A stretch of 64,000 bases of DNA from Candidatus Aquiluna sp. UB-MaderosW2red (GCF_900100865.1 NZ_LT627734.1:186001-250000); one strand, 5' to 3'; numbered from the stretch's first letter, positions 8,163-17,687 are shown. Numbers and translations: made by a program. Notes: a model not told the origin generated them from the letters alone.

Positions 8163-10298
8163 TCATTGCGCGCTTACTGCAAGGTGCTCGCCCGAAGAAT
8201 CGACATCTACCTTCACGACGCTCCCATCGATTGCTGAGCCCGATAGCAAAAGGTTTGCCAACCTGTCATCAATCTCGCGTTGCATGAGTCGGCGTAATGG
8301 CCTTGCTCCATAGATTGGGTCATAACCGTGCTCAGCTAACCAGCGCCTTGCGGCCGGGGTAACACCCAGTGATAGTCGCTTTGGCTCTAGCCGCTCCACG
8401 AGCTTGTCAACACTCAGATCAACGATGAACCCGAGCTGCTCGATAGTCAGTGAGTCAAAGATGACAATGTCATCGAGGCGATTCAAAAACTCCGGCTTGA
8501 AGGCGCTTCTCACCGTGCTCATTACCGCCTGGCGTTTTTGAACTTGGCTTAGTTCTTGATCAATCAAGAACTGCGACCCTAGGTTCGAGGTCATGATCAG
8601 AATTACGTTTCTAAAGTCAACAGTCCTTCCTTGGCCATCTGTGAGTCGGCCATCATCCAGCACCTGCAATAGAACATCAAAGACCTCCGGGTGAGCCTTT
8701 TCGACCTCGTCGAATAGCACAACCGAATAGGGCCTGCGCCTAACAGCTTCGGTGAGCTGACCGCCTTCGCCATAACCGACATAGCCCGGAGGGGCACCAA
8801 TTAGTCGGCTGACGCTGTGTTTTTCGCCGTATTCGCTCATGTCAATGCGAACCATCGATTTTTCATCGTCAAATAAAAAATGCGCCAAGCTCTTTGCCAA
8901 CTCGGTCTTGCCGACACCGGTGGGGCCCAAAAATAGGAAAGACCCGGTTGGTCTATCGGGGTCCGAGATGCCGGCCTTGGTTCGGCGCACCGCATCACTT
9001 ACGGTTTTCACAGCCGCCTCCTGGCCAATTAGTCGTTTGCCCAACTCACGCTCTAAGTGCAGAAGCTTTTGACTCTCGCCAGCCAGTAACCTGCCGGTTG
9101 GAATACCGGTCCATGCAGAAACTACGGCCGCTATCTCATCCTCGGAAACCTGATCACCGACCATTCGGTCTTCCGACTTGGTTTCATTTTCGGCACGCTC
9201 CGCCTCAAAGAGCTGCTTCTCTAAACCTGGAATCTCGCCATAGAGCAGCTTTGAAGCCTGCTCTAGGTTTCCCTCGCGCTGAGCCTTCTCAGCTGCGATT
9301 CGTAAAGCATCGAGCTTCGTTTTTAGATCGCCGATTTTGTTGAGTTCGGCACGTTCTTTTTCCCAGCGAGCGTTTAGGTCGTTGAGTCTTTCTTGTTTTT
9401 CGGCGAGGTCCTCTTGAAGTTTCTCGAGTCTTTGCTTGGAAGCTTCGTCTTTCTCTTTTTTCAAGGCCAATTCTTCTAGCTTGAGCCGGTCGACCTGGCG
9501 CCTGAGCTCGTCTATTTCAACCGGCGCAGAGTCAATCTCCATTCGAAGCCTGGAGGCTGCTTCATCCATCAGGTCGATTGCCTTATCGGGCAATTGCCTG
9601 CCGGTGATGTAGCGGTTGGAAAGCTGGGCTGCTGCAATCAGTGCACTGTCGGCAATGGTTACTTTGTGGTGGGCTTCATAGCGCTCTTTTAGGCCACGAA
9701 GAATCGCCACCGTGTCATCAACCGTTGGTTCCCCAACGAACACCTGCTGGAAGCGACGTTCCAGGGCGCTGTCTTTTTCAATTCTGGTTCGATACTCATC
9801 CAGAGTCGTTGCTCCAATCAGCCGAAGCTCACCCCTTGCGAGCATCGGCTTGAGCATGTTTGAGGCGTCCATTGCACCATCTGCAGCGCCTGCACCAACC
9901 AGATTATGCAACTCGTCGATAAAGGTAATTATTTGGCCTTGGGCGTCTTGAATCTCTTTCAAAACGGCCTTTAGTCGCTCTTCAAACTCGCCGCGAAACT
10001 TAGAGCCGGCGACCATGGCACCTAAATCCAAGCTAATTAGAGTCTTGCCCTTGAGGCTCTCTGGAACATCTCCCGCCACAATTCGCTGCGCCAGACCCTC
10101 CACCACAGCGGTCTTACCCACTCCGGGCTCACCAATCAAAACCGGGTTGTTCTTGGTTCTGCGAGAAAGCACTTGGCTCACGCGGCGAATCTCAGCGTCG
10201 CGGCCAATCACCGGGTCGAGCTTGCCCGATCTTGCTATTGCAGTCAGGTCTACTCCAAAGCTTTCGAGGGCGGTTTTTTGTTCTTGTTGTTCAGGCAT
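8163..10298 (-). CDS. clpB: ClpB disaggregase lacking the N-terminal domain
   Basis: Product of 711 residues from the ATG at 10298, which has a GGAGGAG ribosome site; the upstream in-frame TTG lies before that site. It begins directly at the first AAA+ domain ([20 protein letters not shown]), so the roughly 140-residue Clp_N domain of full-length ClpB (about 860 residues) is absent. Walker A1 is GEPGVGKT (56-63). A coiled-coil M-domain runs from about 270 to 390, followed by Walker A2 GPTGVGKT and the Walker B motif [12 protein letters not shown]. With DnaK it should extract proteins from aggregates by threading. It is the last gene of the dnaK operon; its ATG overlaps the hspR stop by one base. 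Confidence 0.96.
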   Translation of the reverse strand: MPEQQEQKTALESFGVDLTAIARSGKLDPVIGRDAEIRRVSQVLSRRTKNNPVLIGEPGVGKTAVVEGLAQRIVAGDVPESLKGKTLISLDLGAMVAGSKFRGEFEERLKAVLKEIQDAQGQIITFIDELHNLVGAGAADGAMDASNMLKPMLARGELRLIGATTLDEYRTRIEKDSALERRFQQVFVGEPTVDDTVAILRGLKERYEAHHKVTIADSALIAAAQLSNRYITGRQLPDKAIDLMDEAASRLRMEIDSAPVEIDELRRQVDRLKLEELALKKEKDEASKQRLEKLQEDLAEKQERLNDLNARWEKERAELNKIGDLKTKLDALRIAAEKAQREGNLEQASKLLYGEIPGLEKQLFEAERAENETKSEDRMVGDQVSEDEIAAVVSAWTGIPTGRLLAGESQKLLHLERELGKRLIGQEAAVKTVSDAVRRTKAGISDPDRPTGSFLFLGPTGVGKTELAKSLAHFLFDDEKSMVRIDMSEYGEKHSVSRLIGAPPGYVGYGEGGQLTEAVRRRPYSVVLFDEVEKAHPEVFDVLLQVLDDGRLTDGQGRTVDFRNVILIMTSNLGSQFLIDQELSQVQKRQAVMSTVRSAFKPEFLNRLDDIVIFDSLTIEQLGFIVDLSVDKLVERLEPKRLSLGVTPAARRWLAEHGYDPIYGARPLRRLMQREIDDRLANLLLSGSAIDGSVVKVDVDSSGEHLAVSAQ

Positions 10299-10708
10299 TA
10301 TTTTCTCCTCCAAAGCACGATCGACCCGGAGCGCTCTGGGCGCTGGCCGGGGTTGAGCCTTATTACCCCTTGATCGCCAGCGGCAAACACCCTCTTGCCT
10401 GGCTGGCTCATAATTTGATCGGCGAGCTCACGCTCTAGGTCTCGAACTCTCTGATTGAGTTCGGAATTTTCATTGACTAACTCCAGAACCCTGCGGATTC
10501 CCTCAAGAGACACCCCCTCTTGGGATAGCCGGGCAATCTCACGGAGCCTTGCAACGTCACGCATCGTGTAGCGACGCGATTTACCCTCGGTTCGGGTGGG
10601 ACAAACCAAACCAAGCCGGTCATATTGCCTGAGGGTCTGGGGATGCATCTGGGCCAGCTCCGCGGCAACCGAAATCACAAAAAGCGGAGTGGTTTCACTG
10701 AGCTCCAT
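10298..10708 (-). CDS. hspR: HspR heat-shock repressor (MerR family)
   Basis: Product of 136 residues. A MerR helix-turn-helix occupies residues 10-50 ([20 protein letters not shown]), followed by the wing [15 protein letters not shown] and a leucine-rich dimerisation helix ([20 protein letters not shown]). HspR binds HAIR operators upstream of dnaK and needs DnaK as co-repressor in Streptomyces. Two HAIR-like repeats stand upstream of this operon, at 14129 and 14192, so autoregulation is likely. The ribosome site AAAGGA precedes the ATG. Its stop codon overlaps the clpB start (TAATG). Confidence 0.95.
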   Translation of the reverse strand: MELSETTPLFVISVAAELAQMHPQTLRQYDRLGLVCPTRTEGKSRRYTMRDVARLREIARLSQEGVSLEGIRRVLELVNENSELNQRVRDLERELADQIMSQPGKRVFAAGDQGVIRLNPGQRPERSGSIVLWRRK

Positions 10709-10748
10709 GATGGTTCCTTTCGTTTAGAGCGCTCAATTGGCTTTCTGT

Positions 10749-11672
10749 TTAGAGCAGGCCTGCCCTGGTGATTAAATCCGTCCTTGGGTTTTCTTGAGGC
10801 AGTTCGGCTTCGAACTGCTCTAGAAAACCTTTTGCTTTTTCTGAAATATGCGCGGGCACAGCTATATCCACCGTGGCCAATAAATCCCCCTGGTGATTCG
10901 CTAGTTGAACACCCTTGCCTTTGACCCTCAAGGTTCGGCCATTTGGAGTGCCGGGGGTAACCTTAAGTTTTACCGGCTCGCCCCCCAGGGTTGGCACCTG
11001 AATAGTTGCCCCTAGAACTGCCTCGGAAAATGTAACCGGGACTGTGACCCTCAGGTTATCGCCGTCTCTGATGAATACCGGATGAGCTTTCACGCGAATC
11101 GTTACAACCAAATCTCCGGCAGCACCACCATTTGGTGACTGCTGACCCTTGCCCTTGAGCTTTAGTTTTTGATTATCCAAAATTCCAGCAGGAACTTTCA
11201 GGGTAATCGGATCGCTCCCGATTCTGAGCTTCACGGTGGAGCCGTGAATCGAATCGATGAAATCGATGGTTTGGGTTGTGGTTAGGTCTGCTCCGCGCTG
11301 GGGTCCGCCAAAGCCACCAAAACCACCTGGAAAGCCGCCTTGGGAAAAACCGCCGCCACCGCCAAATAGATTGCCAAAGACATCCTCAAAGCCGCCGCCT
11401 TGGCCGCCGCGGCCGCCGGCTTGGAAGCGAGCGCCGCCACCCATGGCTCGGACCGCATCGTATTCCTTGCGCTCCGAAGCGTCTGAAAGAACATCAAACG
11501 CCTCGGAGATGTCTTTAAACCGAGCTTCTGCCTTCGCATCCCCCGGGTGCAAGTCGGGGTGGTTTTCTTTGGCTAACTTGCGATAGGCCTTTTTCAGATC
11601 AGTAGCCGAGACGTCCTTAGACACTCCGAGAATCTTGTAGAAATTTTTTTCAATCCAGTCTTGTGACGCCAC
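10749..11672 (-). CDS. dnaJ: DnaJ-type co-chaperone without zinc finger
   Basis: Product of 307 residues. The J-domain (residues 9-75) has the HPD motif at 38-40. A Gly/Phe-rich linker runs from about 76 to 128, and the two C-terminal substrate-binding beta domains follow, ending with a short dimerisation helix. The four CxxCxGxG zinc repeats that actinobacterial DnaJ1 carries between linker and C-domain are missing: the protein has no cysteine there and goes straight from SIHGSTVKLRI to DPITLKVPAGI. It stimulates DnaK ATPase and delivers clients. The start is the GTG at 11672, after a GAGGG sequence. It is encoded between grpE and hspR. Confidence 0.94.
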   Translation of the reverse strand: MASQDWIEKNFYKILGVSKDVSATDLKKAYRKLAKENHPDLHPGDAKAEARFKDISEAFDVLSDASERKEYDAVRAMGGGARFQAGGRGGQGGGFEDVFGNLFGGGGGFSQGGFPGGFGGFGGPQRGADLTTTQTIDFIDSIHGSTVKLRIGSDPITLKVPAGILDNQKLKLKGKGQQSPNGGAAGDLVVTIRVKAHPVFIRDGDNLRVTVPVTFSEAVLGATIQVPTLGGEPVKLKVTPGTPNGRTLRVKGKGVQLANHQGDLLATVDIAVPAHISEKAKGFLEQFEAELPQENPRTDLITRAGLL

Positions 11673-11693
11673 TTAGCTCACCCTCTTAGGAAA

Positions 11694-12233
11694 TTATTCG
11701 CTTACGAACACTGCGACCTTAGCTGGGCGAATCATGCGCTCGCCCAACAGGTAGCCGTGTTCAATCACGTCTGCAATTGTTGGTTCTGAAACTTCGGAGT
11801 TGGGGGTTTGGATCAATGCATCGTGGCGTTCCGGGTCAAACTTCTCGCCCTTCTCTCCAAAACGCTTTAAGCCAAACTTATCGCCAGCTGTTTTTAGCTT
11901 TTGGAAAATGGCTGCCATTGGGCTGCCTTCAACTAAATCGCCGTGAGTTTCGGCTCGAGTCAAATCATCGAAGGCGGGCAAGAAGGCCCTGATTGCTTCG
12001 GCCACTGCCGCCTGACGCTCAACTCCACGGTCACGCTCCACGCGTGTGCGATAGTTCACAAAGTCGGCCTGTAGGCGTTGCATATCCTGGAATATTTCTA
12101 GCTCTCGGTCAACGGCGTCTTTTTGAGTGTCGAATAATTCGGTCGAGGGCTCGACTGGCGAGCCCTCTTCCTTCATTTCTTCGTTTGGATCGCCCTGGTT
12201 GTGCTGAGGATCGTTGATGTTTTCCTGGGACAT
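11694..12233 (-). CDS. grpE: GrpE nucleotide-exchange factor of DnaK
   Basis: Product of 179 residues. The N-terminal 45 residues are acidic and disordered. A long helix follows (LEIFQDMQRLQADFVNYRTRVERD) and then the beta domain, with FDPERHDALIQTP and the family C-terminal signature DVIEHGYLLGERMIRPAKVAV. GrpE dimers release ADP from DnaK and act as a thermosensor. Its ATG overlaps the dnaK stop by one base (TAATG), which indicates translational coupling. It is the second gene of the heat-shock operon. Confidence 0.97.
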   Translation of the reverse strand: MSQENINDPQHNQGDPNEEMKEEGSPVEPSTELFDTQKDAVDRELEIFQDMQRLQADFVNYRTRVERDRGVERQAAVAEAIRAFLPAFDDLTRAETHGDLVEGSPMAAIFQKLKTAGDKFGLKRFGEKGEKFDPERHDALIQTPNSEVSEPTIADVIEHGYLLGERMIRPAKVAVFVSE

Positions 12234-14089
12234 TATTTCTTGTCCTTGGTGTCGTCTTCAGACTCATCTTCGTCGACCACTTCGGCGTCAACGACATCTT
12301 CCTCTTGGGCTGCCTCGGATTCTGGTTCGCCTTCGGCCGGCTGTGCGGCATAGATTGCCTCACCTAGCTTTTGCTGAGAGATAACCAGTTTGTCGTGAGC
12401 GGCCTTCACTGAAGCGAAGTCATCGCCGGCGAGCGCTGTCTTAAGCTCATCGACATCGGCCTGAACCTCGGTCTTGACCTCTTCTGGCAGCTTGTCCTGG
12501 TTGTCCTTGATTAGCTTCTCGGTTGAGTAAACCAGTTGTTCGGCTTGGTTGCGGGTCTCTGCCTCTTCACGACGCACCTTGTCTTCGGCTGCGTTTTCTT
12601 CAGCATCCTTCACCATGCGCTCAATCTCTTCTTTGGATAGCGAAGAGCCGCCGGTGATGGTCATTGACTGCTCTTTGCCGGTGCCCTTATCCTTCGCGGA
12701 CACGTGCACAATTCCGTTGGCATCGATGTCGAAAGTGACCTCAACCTGCGGGACACCCCTCGGTGCTGGAGCAATGCCGGTTAGTTCGAAGTTTCCTAGT
12801 GACTTGTTATCCCGAGTGAACTCGCGCTCGCCCTGGAATACCTGAATCGAAACACTGGCCTGATTATCGTCTGCGGTTGTGAAGGTCTCTGACCGCTTGG
12901 TTGGAATCGCAGTGTTTCTGTCGATCAACTTGGTCATGATGCCACCCTTGGTTTCAATGCCAAGTGCTAGTGGGGTCACATCGATCAGCAGTACGTCCTT
13001 GCGCTCACCACGAATTACTCCGGCCTGCAGTGCTGCACCCACCGAAACCACCTCGTCGGGGTTCACACCCTGGTTCGGGCTCTTGCCGCCAAGCAAGCTG
13101 GTCACCAATGCGGTGACAGCTGGCATGCGGGTAGAGCCACCGACCATTACCACGTGGGCGATGTCGGCGACTTTGACGCCGGCCTCCTTGATTACATCCA
13201 AGAATGGCTTGCGGGTGCGCTCCAATAGATCGGCGGTCAATGCCTCAAACTGCGCGCGAGTGATGTTTTCGTCTAGGTTCGCTGGGCCCGACTCGGTTAG
13301 CGAAAGATATGGCAGCTGAATCGAAGCTGAGGTTGACTGACTCAGTTCCTTCTTCGCCTGCTCGGATGCCTCTTTGAGGCGCTGCAGAGCAATCTTGTCT
13401 TTAGAGACATCGACACCGGTGGTCTCCTTGAACTTTTTGACCAGGTGGTCAACCAGTCTCTGGTCCCAGTCATCGCCACCGAGGCGGTTGTCTCCGGAGG
13501 TTGAACGGACCTGAATGGTTGAGAAGTCATCGTCTTTACCAACTTCGAGAAGCGAAACATCGAATGTTCCACCACCTAGGTCAAACACCAAAATCAGCTC
13601 GTCTTCTTTGCCCTTATCGAGCCCATAGGAAAGAGCAGCTGCGGTTGGCTCGTTGATGATGCGAAGAACATTCAGGCCGGCGATCTCGCCGGCCTCTTTG
13701 GTTGCTTGGCGCTCAGCGTCATTGAAGTAGGCCGGAACGGTAATAACCGCGTCGGTCACGCTCTCCCCAAGATATGTCTCGGCATCGCGCTTTAGCTTCA
13801 TCAAAATCCGCGCTGAGATTTCCTGCGGGGTGTAATTCTTGTCTTCGACCTTGAACTTCCAGTCGGTGCCCATGTGGCGCTTGACTGAAGAAACGGTGCG
13901 GTCAACGTTGGTCACGGCCTGGCGCTTGGCGGTCTCGCCGACCAAGATGTTGCCGTCTTTAGTGAATGCCACAACCGATGGTGTGGTTCTGAAGCCCTCT
14001 GCGTTTGAAATAACCTTTGGTTCGCCGGCCTCAAGCACTGTAACCGCGCTGTTGGTGGTCCCTAGGTCAATGCCCACTGCTCTGCCCAT
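12233..14089 (-). CDS. dnaK: Hsp70 chaperone DnaK
   Basis: Product of 618 residues. The nucleotide-binding domain shows the phosphate-1 motif [11 protein letters not shown] (6-16), phosphate-2 [13 protein letters not shown] (about 170) and the adenosine motif [13 protein letters not shown] (about 309). The substrate-binding beta domain and a helical lid follow, ending in an acidic tail ([12 protein letters not shown], then [10 protein letters not shown]). ATP-driven binding and release of unfolded segments is assisted by DnaJ and GrpE. The ribosome site AGAAGGAG precedes the ATG at 14089. Upstream are a TTGACA-TAAGAC promoter and two HspR operators. It also serves as the HspR co-repressor in related organisms. 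Confidence 0.99.
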   Translation of the reverse strand: MGRAVGIDLGTTNSAVTVLEAGEPKVISNAEGFRTTPSVVAFTKDGNILVGETAKRQAVTNVDRTVSSVKRHMGTDWKFKVEDKNYTPQEISARILMKLKRDAETYLGESVTDAVITVPAYFNDAERQATKEAGEIAGLNVLRIINEPTAAALSYGLDKGKEDELILVFDLGGGTFDVSLLEVGKDDDFSTIQVRSTSGDNRLGGDDWDQRLVDHLVKKFKETTGVDVSKDKIALQRLKEASEQAKKELSQSTSASIQLPYLSLTESGPANLDENITRAQFEALTADLLERTRKPFLDVIKEAGVKVADIAHVVMVGGSTRMPAVTALVTSLLGGKSPNQGVNPDEVVSVGAALQAGVIRGERKDVLLIDVTPLALGIETKGGIMTKLIDRNTAIPTKRSETFTTADDNQASVSIQVFQGEREFTRDNKSLGNFELTGIAPAPRGVPQVEVTFDIDANGIVHVSAKDKGTGKEQSMTITGGSSLSKEEIERMVKDAEENAAEDKVRREEAETRNQAEQLVYSTEKLIKDNQDKLPEEVKTEVQADVDELKTALAGDDFASVKAAHDKLVISQQKLGEAIYAAQPAEGEPESEAAQEEDVVDAEVVDEDESEDDTKDKK

Positions 14090-14128
14090 TTGGATCTCCT
14101 TCTAATTTATAAATGAATTGCGACCTAA

Positions 14129-14149
14129 GTTGAGTCACCTGCGCTCAAG
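14129..14149. promoter_or_regulatory. HAIR operator 1 (HspR site), proximal to dnaK
   Basis: The sequence is GTTGAGT-N7-GCTCAAG, against the HAIR consensus CTTGAGT-N7-ACTCAAG. It abuts the dnaK -10 element (14149-14154) on its downstream side and lies 40 bp before the dnaK ATG, a position suited to blocking transcription initiation. Confidence 0.85.
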
Positions 14150-14176
14150 TCTTATGTAGTAAAACCAAGTTGTCAA
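14149..14176 (-). promoter_or_regulatory. dnaK operon promoter
   Basis: On the minus strand, a perfect -35 TTGACA (14171-14176) and a -10 TAAGAC (14149-14154) are separated by 16 bp. The predicted transcription start lies inside HAIR 1. A second, SigH-like arrangement (GGAAT, 17 bp, GTT at 14163-14187) overlaps it. Confidence 0.65.
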
Positions 14177-14191
14177 GTTTTCATTCCCAAA

Positions 14192-14212
14192 CTTGAGTCA
14201 CCTAGGCTCAAG
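14192..14212. promoter_or_regulatory. HAIR operator 2 (HspR site), distal
   Basis: The sequence is CTTGAGT-N7-GCTCAAG, a better match to the HAIR consensus than site 1. It lies 63 bp from site 1, upstream of the dnaK promoter and 25 bp before the asparaginase ATG on the other strand. It could help HspR loop or stack at dnaK, and may also put the divergent asparaginase gene under HspR. Confidence 0.85.
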
Positions 14213-14237
14213 TTTTTTAGGCGCTAGGGTTCTAGCC

Positions 14238-15176
14238 ATGGCCCAACTCGAATTCGAAGACCTTGCACCGCTAGCCCGACTAGCCCGGGCCGGACTGAAC
14301 GAATCCTTCCACCTGGGGGTGGCCGCACTGGTTGATAAAACAGGCAAGCTAATTGATTCTTTGGGGGATGTTTCAAAACCCATCTACCCAAGATCCGCAA
14401 TCAAACCAATTCAGGCCTTTGTGATGCAAGAGCTTGGCCTGAGGCTAACGGGCGAGGAACTAGTAATCACGATGGCCTCGCATGCTGGAACCGAGGCCCA
14501 TGTTGATCTGGTGAATAGTGTTTTAGTTCGAGCCGGCATGGATGAATCCAGCCTTTTATGCCCGGTGGCATTTCCAGGAAACCCGGAGGCAAGATCCCGA
14601 GTTGTCAAAAAGACCAGGTCACAAATGAACTGCTCGGGCAAGCACGCAGGTTTTTTAGCAACGGCACAGCTAAGCGGCTGGAGCACCCATGACTATCTCG
14701 AGCTTGATCACCCGCTTCAGCAGCAGATTCTTCACAAGCTGGAACTTTGGGCCGGAGAAAAGGTTTCGGTTTCTACTCAAGACGGTTGTGGGGCGCCGTT
14801 ATTCGCAATCTCCACCCATGGCTTGGCCAAAGCAATGGCCAACTTTGCCCAAGCCGACCTGGTGCTGATGAATGCTGCAAAGTCAAACCCCTGGGTAATT
14901 GGCGATTATGAGTCTCCGGACGCCGTCTTTTTAGAGCACGGCATTATGGCCAAGATCGGCGCTGAGGGCGTGTTCATAGCTATCACCGATTCGGGCCACA
15001 GTGTCGCGGTGAAGATAGCCGATGGTTCACACAGGGCGGCCCCCGCTGTCGCCGCCAAGCTCTTGGTAAACCGAAAGCTGATCTCCGCATCCGTGTTTCA
15101 GGATATCTTCGAAAAAACAGCGCCCAAGGTAATGGGTGGGGATTCAAAAACCGGCGGCCTGGTTCTTGACCTTTAG
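14238..15176 (+). CDS. Asparaginase II family protein
   Basis: Product of 312 residues from the ATG at 14238. The frame opens earlier at 14193, but that stretch is the HspR operator. The protein matches the Asparaginase_II (PF06089, R. etli AnsA-like) family: SKPIYPRSAIKPIQAF, the SHAGTEAHVDLV segment, the MNCSGKHAGFLA motif and the GCGAPLF segment. These Ser/Lys-dependent enzymes, unrelated to E. coli AnsB, hydrolyse asparagine to aspartate and ammonia. There is no signal peptide, so it is cytoplasmic. It is divergent from dnaK, with HAIR 2 just upstream. A UMF1 transporter follows 27 bp later. Confidence 0.85.
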   Translation: MAQLEFEDLAPLARLARAGLNESFHLGVAALVDKTGKLIDSLGDVSKPIYPRSAIKPIQAFVMQELGLRLTGEELVITMASHAGTEAHVDLVNSVLVRAGMDESSLLCPVAFPGNPEARSRVVKKTRSQMNCSGKHAGFLATAQLSGWSTHDYLELDHPLQQQILHKLELWAGEKVSVSTQDGCGAPLFAISTHGLAKAMANFAQADLVLMNAAKSNPWVIGDYESPDAVFLEHGIMAKIGAEGVFIAITDSGHSVAVKIADGSHRAAPAVAAKLLVNRKLISASVFQDIFEKTAPKVMGGDSKTGGLVLDL

Positions 15177-15202
15177 CACCGCTTGCTCCCTAAACTATTT
15201 GC

Positions 15203-16528
15203 ATGATCAACGCCGATGTTGCTGTTCCTAAGTCAAAACGCAAGGGCACCTTTGCCTGGGCCTTATGGGACTGGGCGGAGCAGCCCTTCCCGACAATTTT
15301 CTCCACCTTCATCTTTCCGATCTACATCACCTCAACCGCGTTTGGTTCCCCCGAAGATACCTCTCGGGCTTTAGGGCTGGCCACCACCATAGCCGGGGTT
15401 ATGGTTGCACTCGCTGCACCGGTATTTGGCAGAAGATCCGATGAAGCTGGCAGGCGCAAGTTTTGGCTCATGATGAACACCTTCATTCTTGCTGGCGTCA
15501 TGGCCTTGTTGTTCTTTATTACCCCAACACCCTCAATGCTTTGGATTGGCTTGGCAATCTTCGCCTTTGGCGGCTTTATTCAAGAAATCGCCTTCATCAA
15601 CTACTACGCAATGCTCAGACAGGTCTCCACCGAAAAGAACATTGGCCGGGTCTCGGGTTTTGCTTGGGGACTGGGCTATCTCGGCGGCATCGTGCTGTTG
15701 GTAATTTCGTTGGTTGGTTTTATTCAAACCGAGAATCCCTGGTTTGGAATTCCGTTGACAGACTCGACAAACATTCGTGCCGTATTCCTGTTCAGCGCTA
15801 TTTGGCTGCTGGTGTTCTCCATTCCGCTGTTTGTGAGTGTGAAAGAAGTCAAGGCAAAGGAAAACCGAACCAAAGAAAGCATTATCGATAGCTACTTCAA
15901 GCTCTGGAGTCAGCTGAAATCCCTGAGGCGCCAAGCCCCCGAGACCTTTAAGTTCCTTATTTCCAGCGCCATCTATCGAGACGGTTTAGCCGGAGTATTT
16001 GCTTTTGGTGGAGCACTTGGGGCTTTGGCATTCGGATTTGAGCTTGCCGAAGTGATTATCTTCGGCATCGGAGCGAACATAATGGCCGGAATCGGCGCCA
16101 TGATTGGCGGGATCATGGATGACAAGATTGGTGCTAAACGAACAATCATGATCTCGCTCATCGGCTTGATCACCTTCGGCTTTGGGGTATTCGTGTTCGC
16201 CGACCTTGGCCCCATCACCTATTGGGTTGGCGGCTTAGCGCTCACGCTGTTTGTTGGGCCCGCACAAGCCGCCTCAAGGTCTTTCGTGGCCCGATTTACG
16301 CCAGAGGGTCGAGAGGGTGAGGTCTTTGGCCTCTACATGACCACAGGTCGTGCGGTGAGCTTCTTGAGTCCGCTGCTCTGGACCACCTCGATATCAGCAG
16401 CCTTAGCGTTGGGGATCGCTAACGCTCAAGCCACCGTCTATGGAATCCTGGGCCTGATGTTGGTTTTAGTGGTTGGCACAATCTTGATGTCCAGAGTGAG
16501 CCCCACCCCACAAATCATCAGTGACTAG
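15203..16528 (+). CDS. UMF1-family MFS transporter
   Basis: Product of 441 residues with 12 hydrophobic segments. The N-terminal AWALWDWAEQPFPTIFSTFIF segment is typical of UMF1/Atg22-like transporters (ALYDWANSAF in most members). The loop FGRRSDEAGRRKFW lies after the second helix, and a second VARFTPEGREGEVFGLY signature follows late in the protein. Relatives are proposed to export amino acids or small solutes; the yeast relative Atg22 exports amino acids from the vacuole. Its position just after an asparaginase gene makes an amino-acid role plausible, but that is inference. Confidence 0.82.
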   Translation: MINADVAVPKSKRKGTFAWALWDWAEQPFPTIFSTFIFPIYITSTAFGSPEDTSRALGLATTIAGVMVALAAPVFGRRSDEAGRRKFWLMMNTFILAGVMALLFFITPTPSMLWIGLAIFAFGGFIQEIAFINYYAMLRQVSTEKNIGRVSGFAWGLGYLGGIVLLVISLVGFIQTENPWFGIPLTDSTNIRAVFLFSAIWLLVFSIPLFVSVKEVKAKENRTKESIIDSYFKLWSQLKSLRRQAPETFKFLISSAIYRDGLAGVFAFGGALGALAFGFELAEVIIFGIGANIMAGIGAMIGGIMDDKIGAKRTIMISLIGLITFGFGVFVFADLGPITYWVGGLALTLFVGPAQAASRSFVARFTPEGREGEVFGLYMTTGRAVSFLSPLLWTTSISAALALGIANAQATVYGILGLMLVLVVGTILMSRVSPTPQIISD

Positions 16529-16584
16529 CTAAAAAGCGACGAGGGCTTTGGGTCACGAAAACGCCTATGTTACAGAATCTGGCT

Positions 16585-16600
16585 CTACAAACTGTAGAAT
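16585..16600 (+). promoter_or_regulatory. BlaI/CopY-type operator over a -10 element
   Basis: The palindrome CTACA-AAC-TGTAG (16585-16597) contains the TACA...TGTA core used by BlaI/MecI/CopY repressors. It overlaps the -10 candidate TAGAAT (16595-16600), which lies 7 bp before the ATG at 16608. The mRNA would be leaderless and self-repressed. Confidence 0.6.
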
Positions 16601-16607
16601 TTGAGAC

Positions 16608-16961
16608 ATGTCCGATAAGCGCAAACAGGGTGAGCTGGAGAGCCAGATCATGGGGTGCCTGTGGGATAGGCCCGATGGTCTCAGCTCTCAACAAATCTTG
16701 GCGCTTATGGGCGATGATCAACTGGCAATCACAACAGTGTTGACGGTCTTGTCACGCTTGGGCGATAAGGGCATGGTCTTTAGAGAAAAGCTCACCGGCA
16801 GGACATTTGTCTTTAAAAGCGTGAAGTCGCGCGAAGAGCACACCGCAGCAATGCTGCTCGGCGCATTTGATCAAAGTGCTAACCCGGCCCTTGTTTTTTC
16901 CCACTTTGCCTCTGGCTTATCCCCAGCCCAAATTGCCTCACTCAAAAAGGCTCTCAACTAA
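16608..16961 (+). CDS. BlaI/MecI/CopY-family repressor
   Basis: Product of 117 residues. The winged helix covers residues 5-75 (LESQIMGCLWDRPDGLSSQQ, ITTVLTVLSRLGDKGMVFRE), with the family wing GRTFVFKSVKSREEHTAAM, and a C-terminal dimerisation helix that includes the usual SPAQIASLKKAL. Relatives repress beta-lactamase, PBP2a or copper genes and are inactivated by proteolysis or metal. The next gene, 15 bp downstream, encodes a membrane metallopeptidase, the usual BlaR1-like partner arrangement in Actinobacteria. The signal sensed is unknown. No beta-lactamase gene is nearby. Confidence 0.9.
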   Translation: MSDKRKQGELESQIMGCLWDRPDGLSSQQILALMGDDQLAITTVLTVLSRLGDKGMVFREKLTGRTFVFKSVKSREEHTAAMLLGAFDQSANPALVFSHFASGLSPAQIASLKKALN

Positions 16962-16976
16962 GGCTAATCTTCCTAA

Positions 16977-17687
16977 ATGGAGTCCAATTTTCTAATTCTG
17001 ATTCTTCTTATTGAGTTAGTCATGCTCGTCACGGTCTCCGCACCCCTATTTTTCGCAGGCAGGTTCGATTCTCACCCAGATATTGGTATGGCGTTGTGGT
17101 TCTTTTCTCTGATGGCAGCGATTTTGGCAACTGTTGGTGCGTTTGGGTTAGCAACTTGGTCGATTTTTGAGACCTGGCTTCGCCTGAGTGAATCGGCGGA
17201 CCTCGGCTTTACTATCATCGCAAGCTTCGCGCCATGGCTTTTATTAGCCTTAGCGGGTGTTCTTCTAGCGCTTGTGAATCAGAGACTTTCACCGATGTTT
17301 CGGGCGGCCAAGGACATTGACGTTCTTGCAAACCTGGTATCACGCGAAGTGATGACGCATCGCGGAATTCAGGTTATGGAGCTAGACATACCGGGGTATT
17401 TTGCAGTCTCAAGAAATAAAAAGATTTACCTTTCCAAGGCAGCATTTAGGCTGCCACAAAGACAGCTGGATGCGATATTGCGCCACGAGATGGGCCACAT
17501 CAAACTCAACCACGAGTCGGTAAAGCGGTTCGCCTATTTGATCTACAGCCTTTTGCCCTGGTTCGCAGCCTCCAGGGCCTTGAAGTTTGAGGTGGAGCGT
17601 TTGTGTGAGCTAAGCGCCGATAAGTACGCGCTTAAAAAGGTTTACTCAAGGGACCTTTACGAGGCCCGAGGGTTATTTACTAATTGA
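16977..17687 (+). CDS. Membrane M56/M48-type zinc metallopeptidase (BlaR1-like)
   Basis: Product of 236 residues. Three membrane segments (about 3-28, 38-62 and 78-100) precede a cytoplasmic gluzincin domain. The zinc motif is HEMGH (His170, Glu171, His174), with a third ligand in CELSADKYA (Glu211). Its pairing with the BlaI gene suggests that it cleaves or relieves the repressor. It lacks the extracellular penicillin-binding sensor domain of true BlaR1, so the stimulus differs or is sensed in the membrane. Its 3' end overlaps the convergent dcd gene by 8 bp. Confidence 0.87.
   Translation: MESNFLILILLIELVMLVTVSAPLFFAGRFDSHPDIGMALWFFSLMAAILATVGAFGLATWSIFETWLRLSESADLGFTIIASFAPWLLLALAGVLLALVNQRLSPMFRAAKDIDVLANLVSREVMTHRGIQVMELDIPGYFAVSRNKKIYLSKAAFRLPQRQLDAILRHEMGHIKLNHESVKRFAYLIYSLLPWFAASRALKFEVERLCELSADKYALKKVYSRDLYEARGLFTN

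Noticed and set aside
8894-9343. 149-residue frame antisense to clpB
   Set aside because: His/Arg/Pro-rich shadow of the ClpB coding sequence; no ribosome site or motif.
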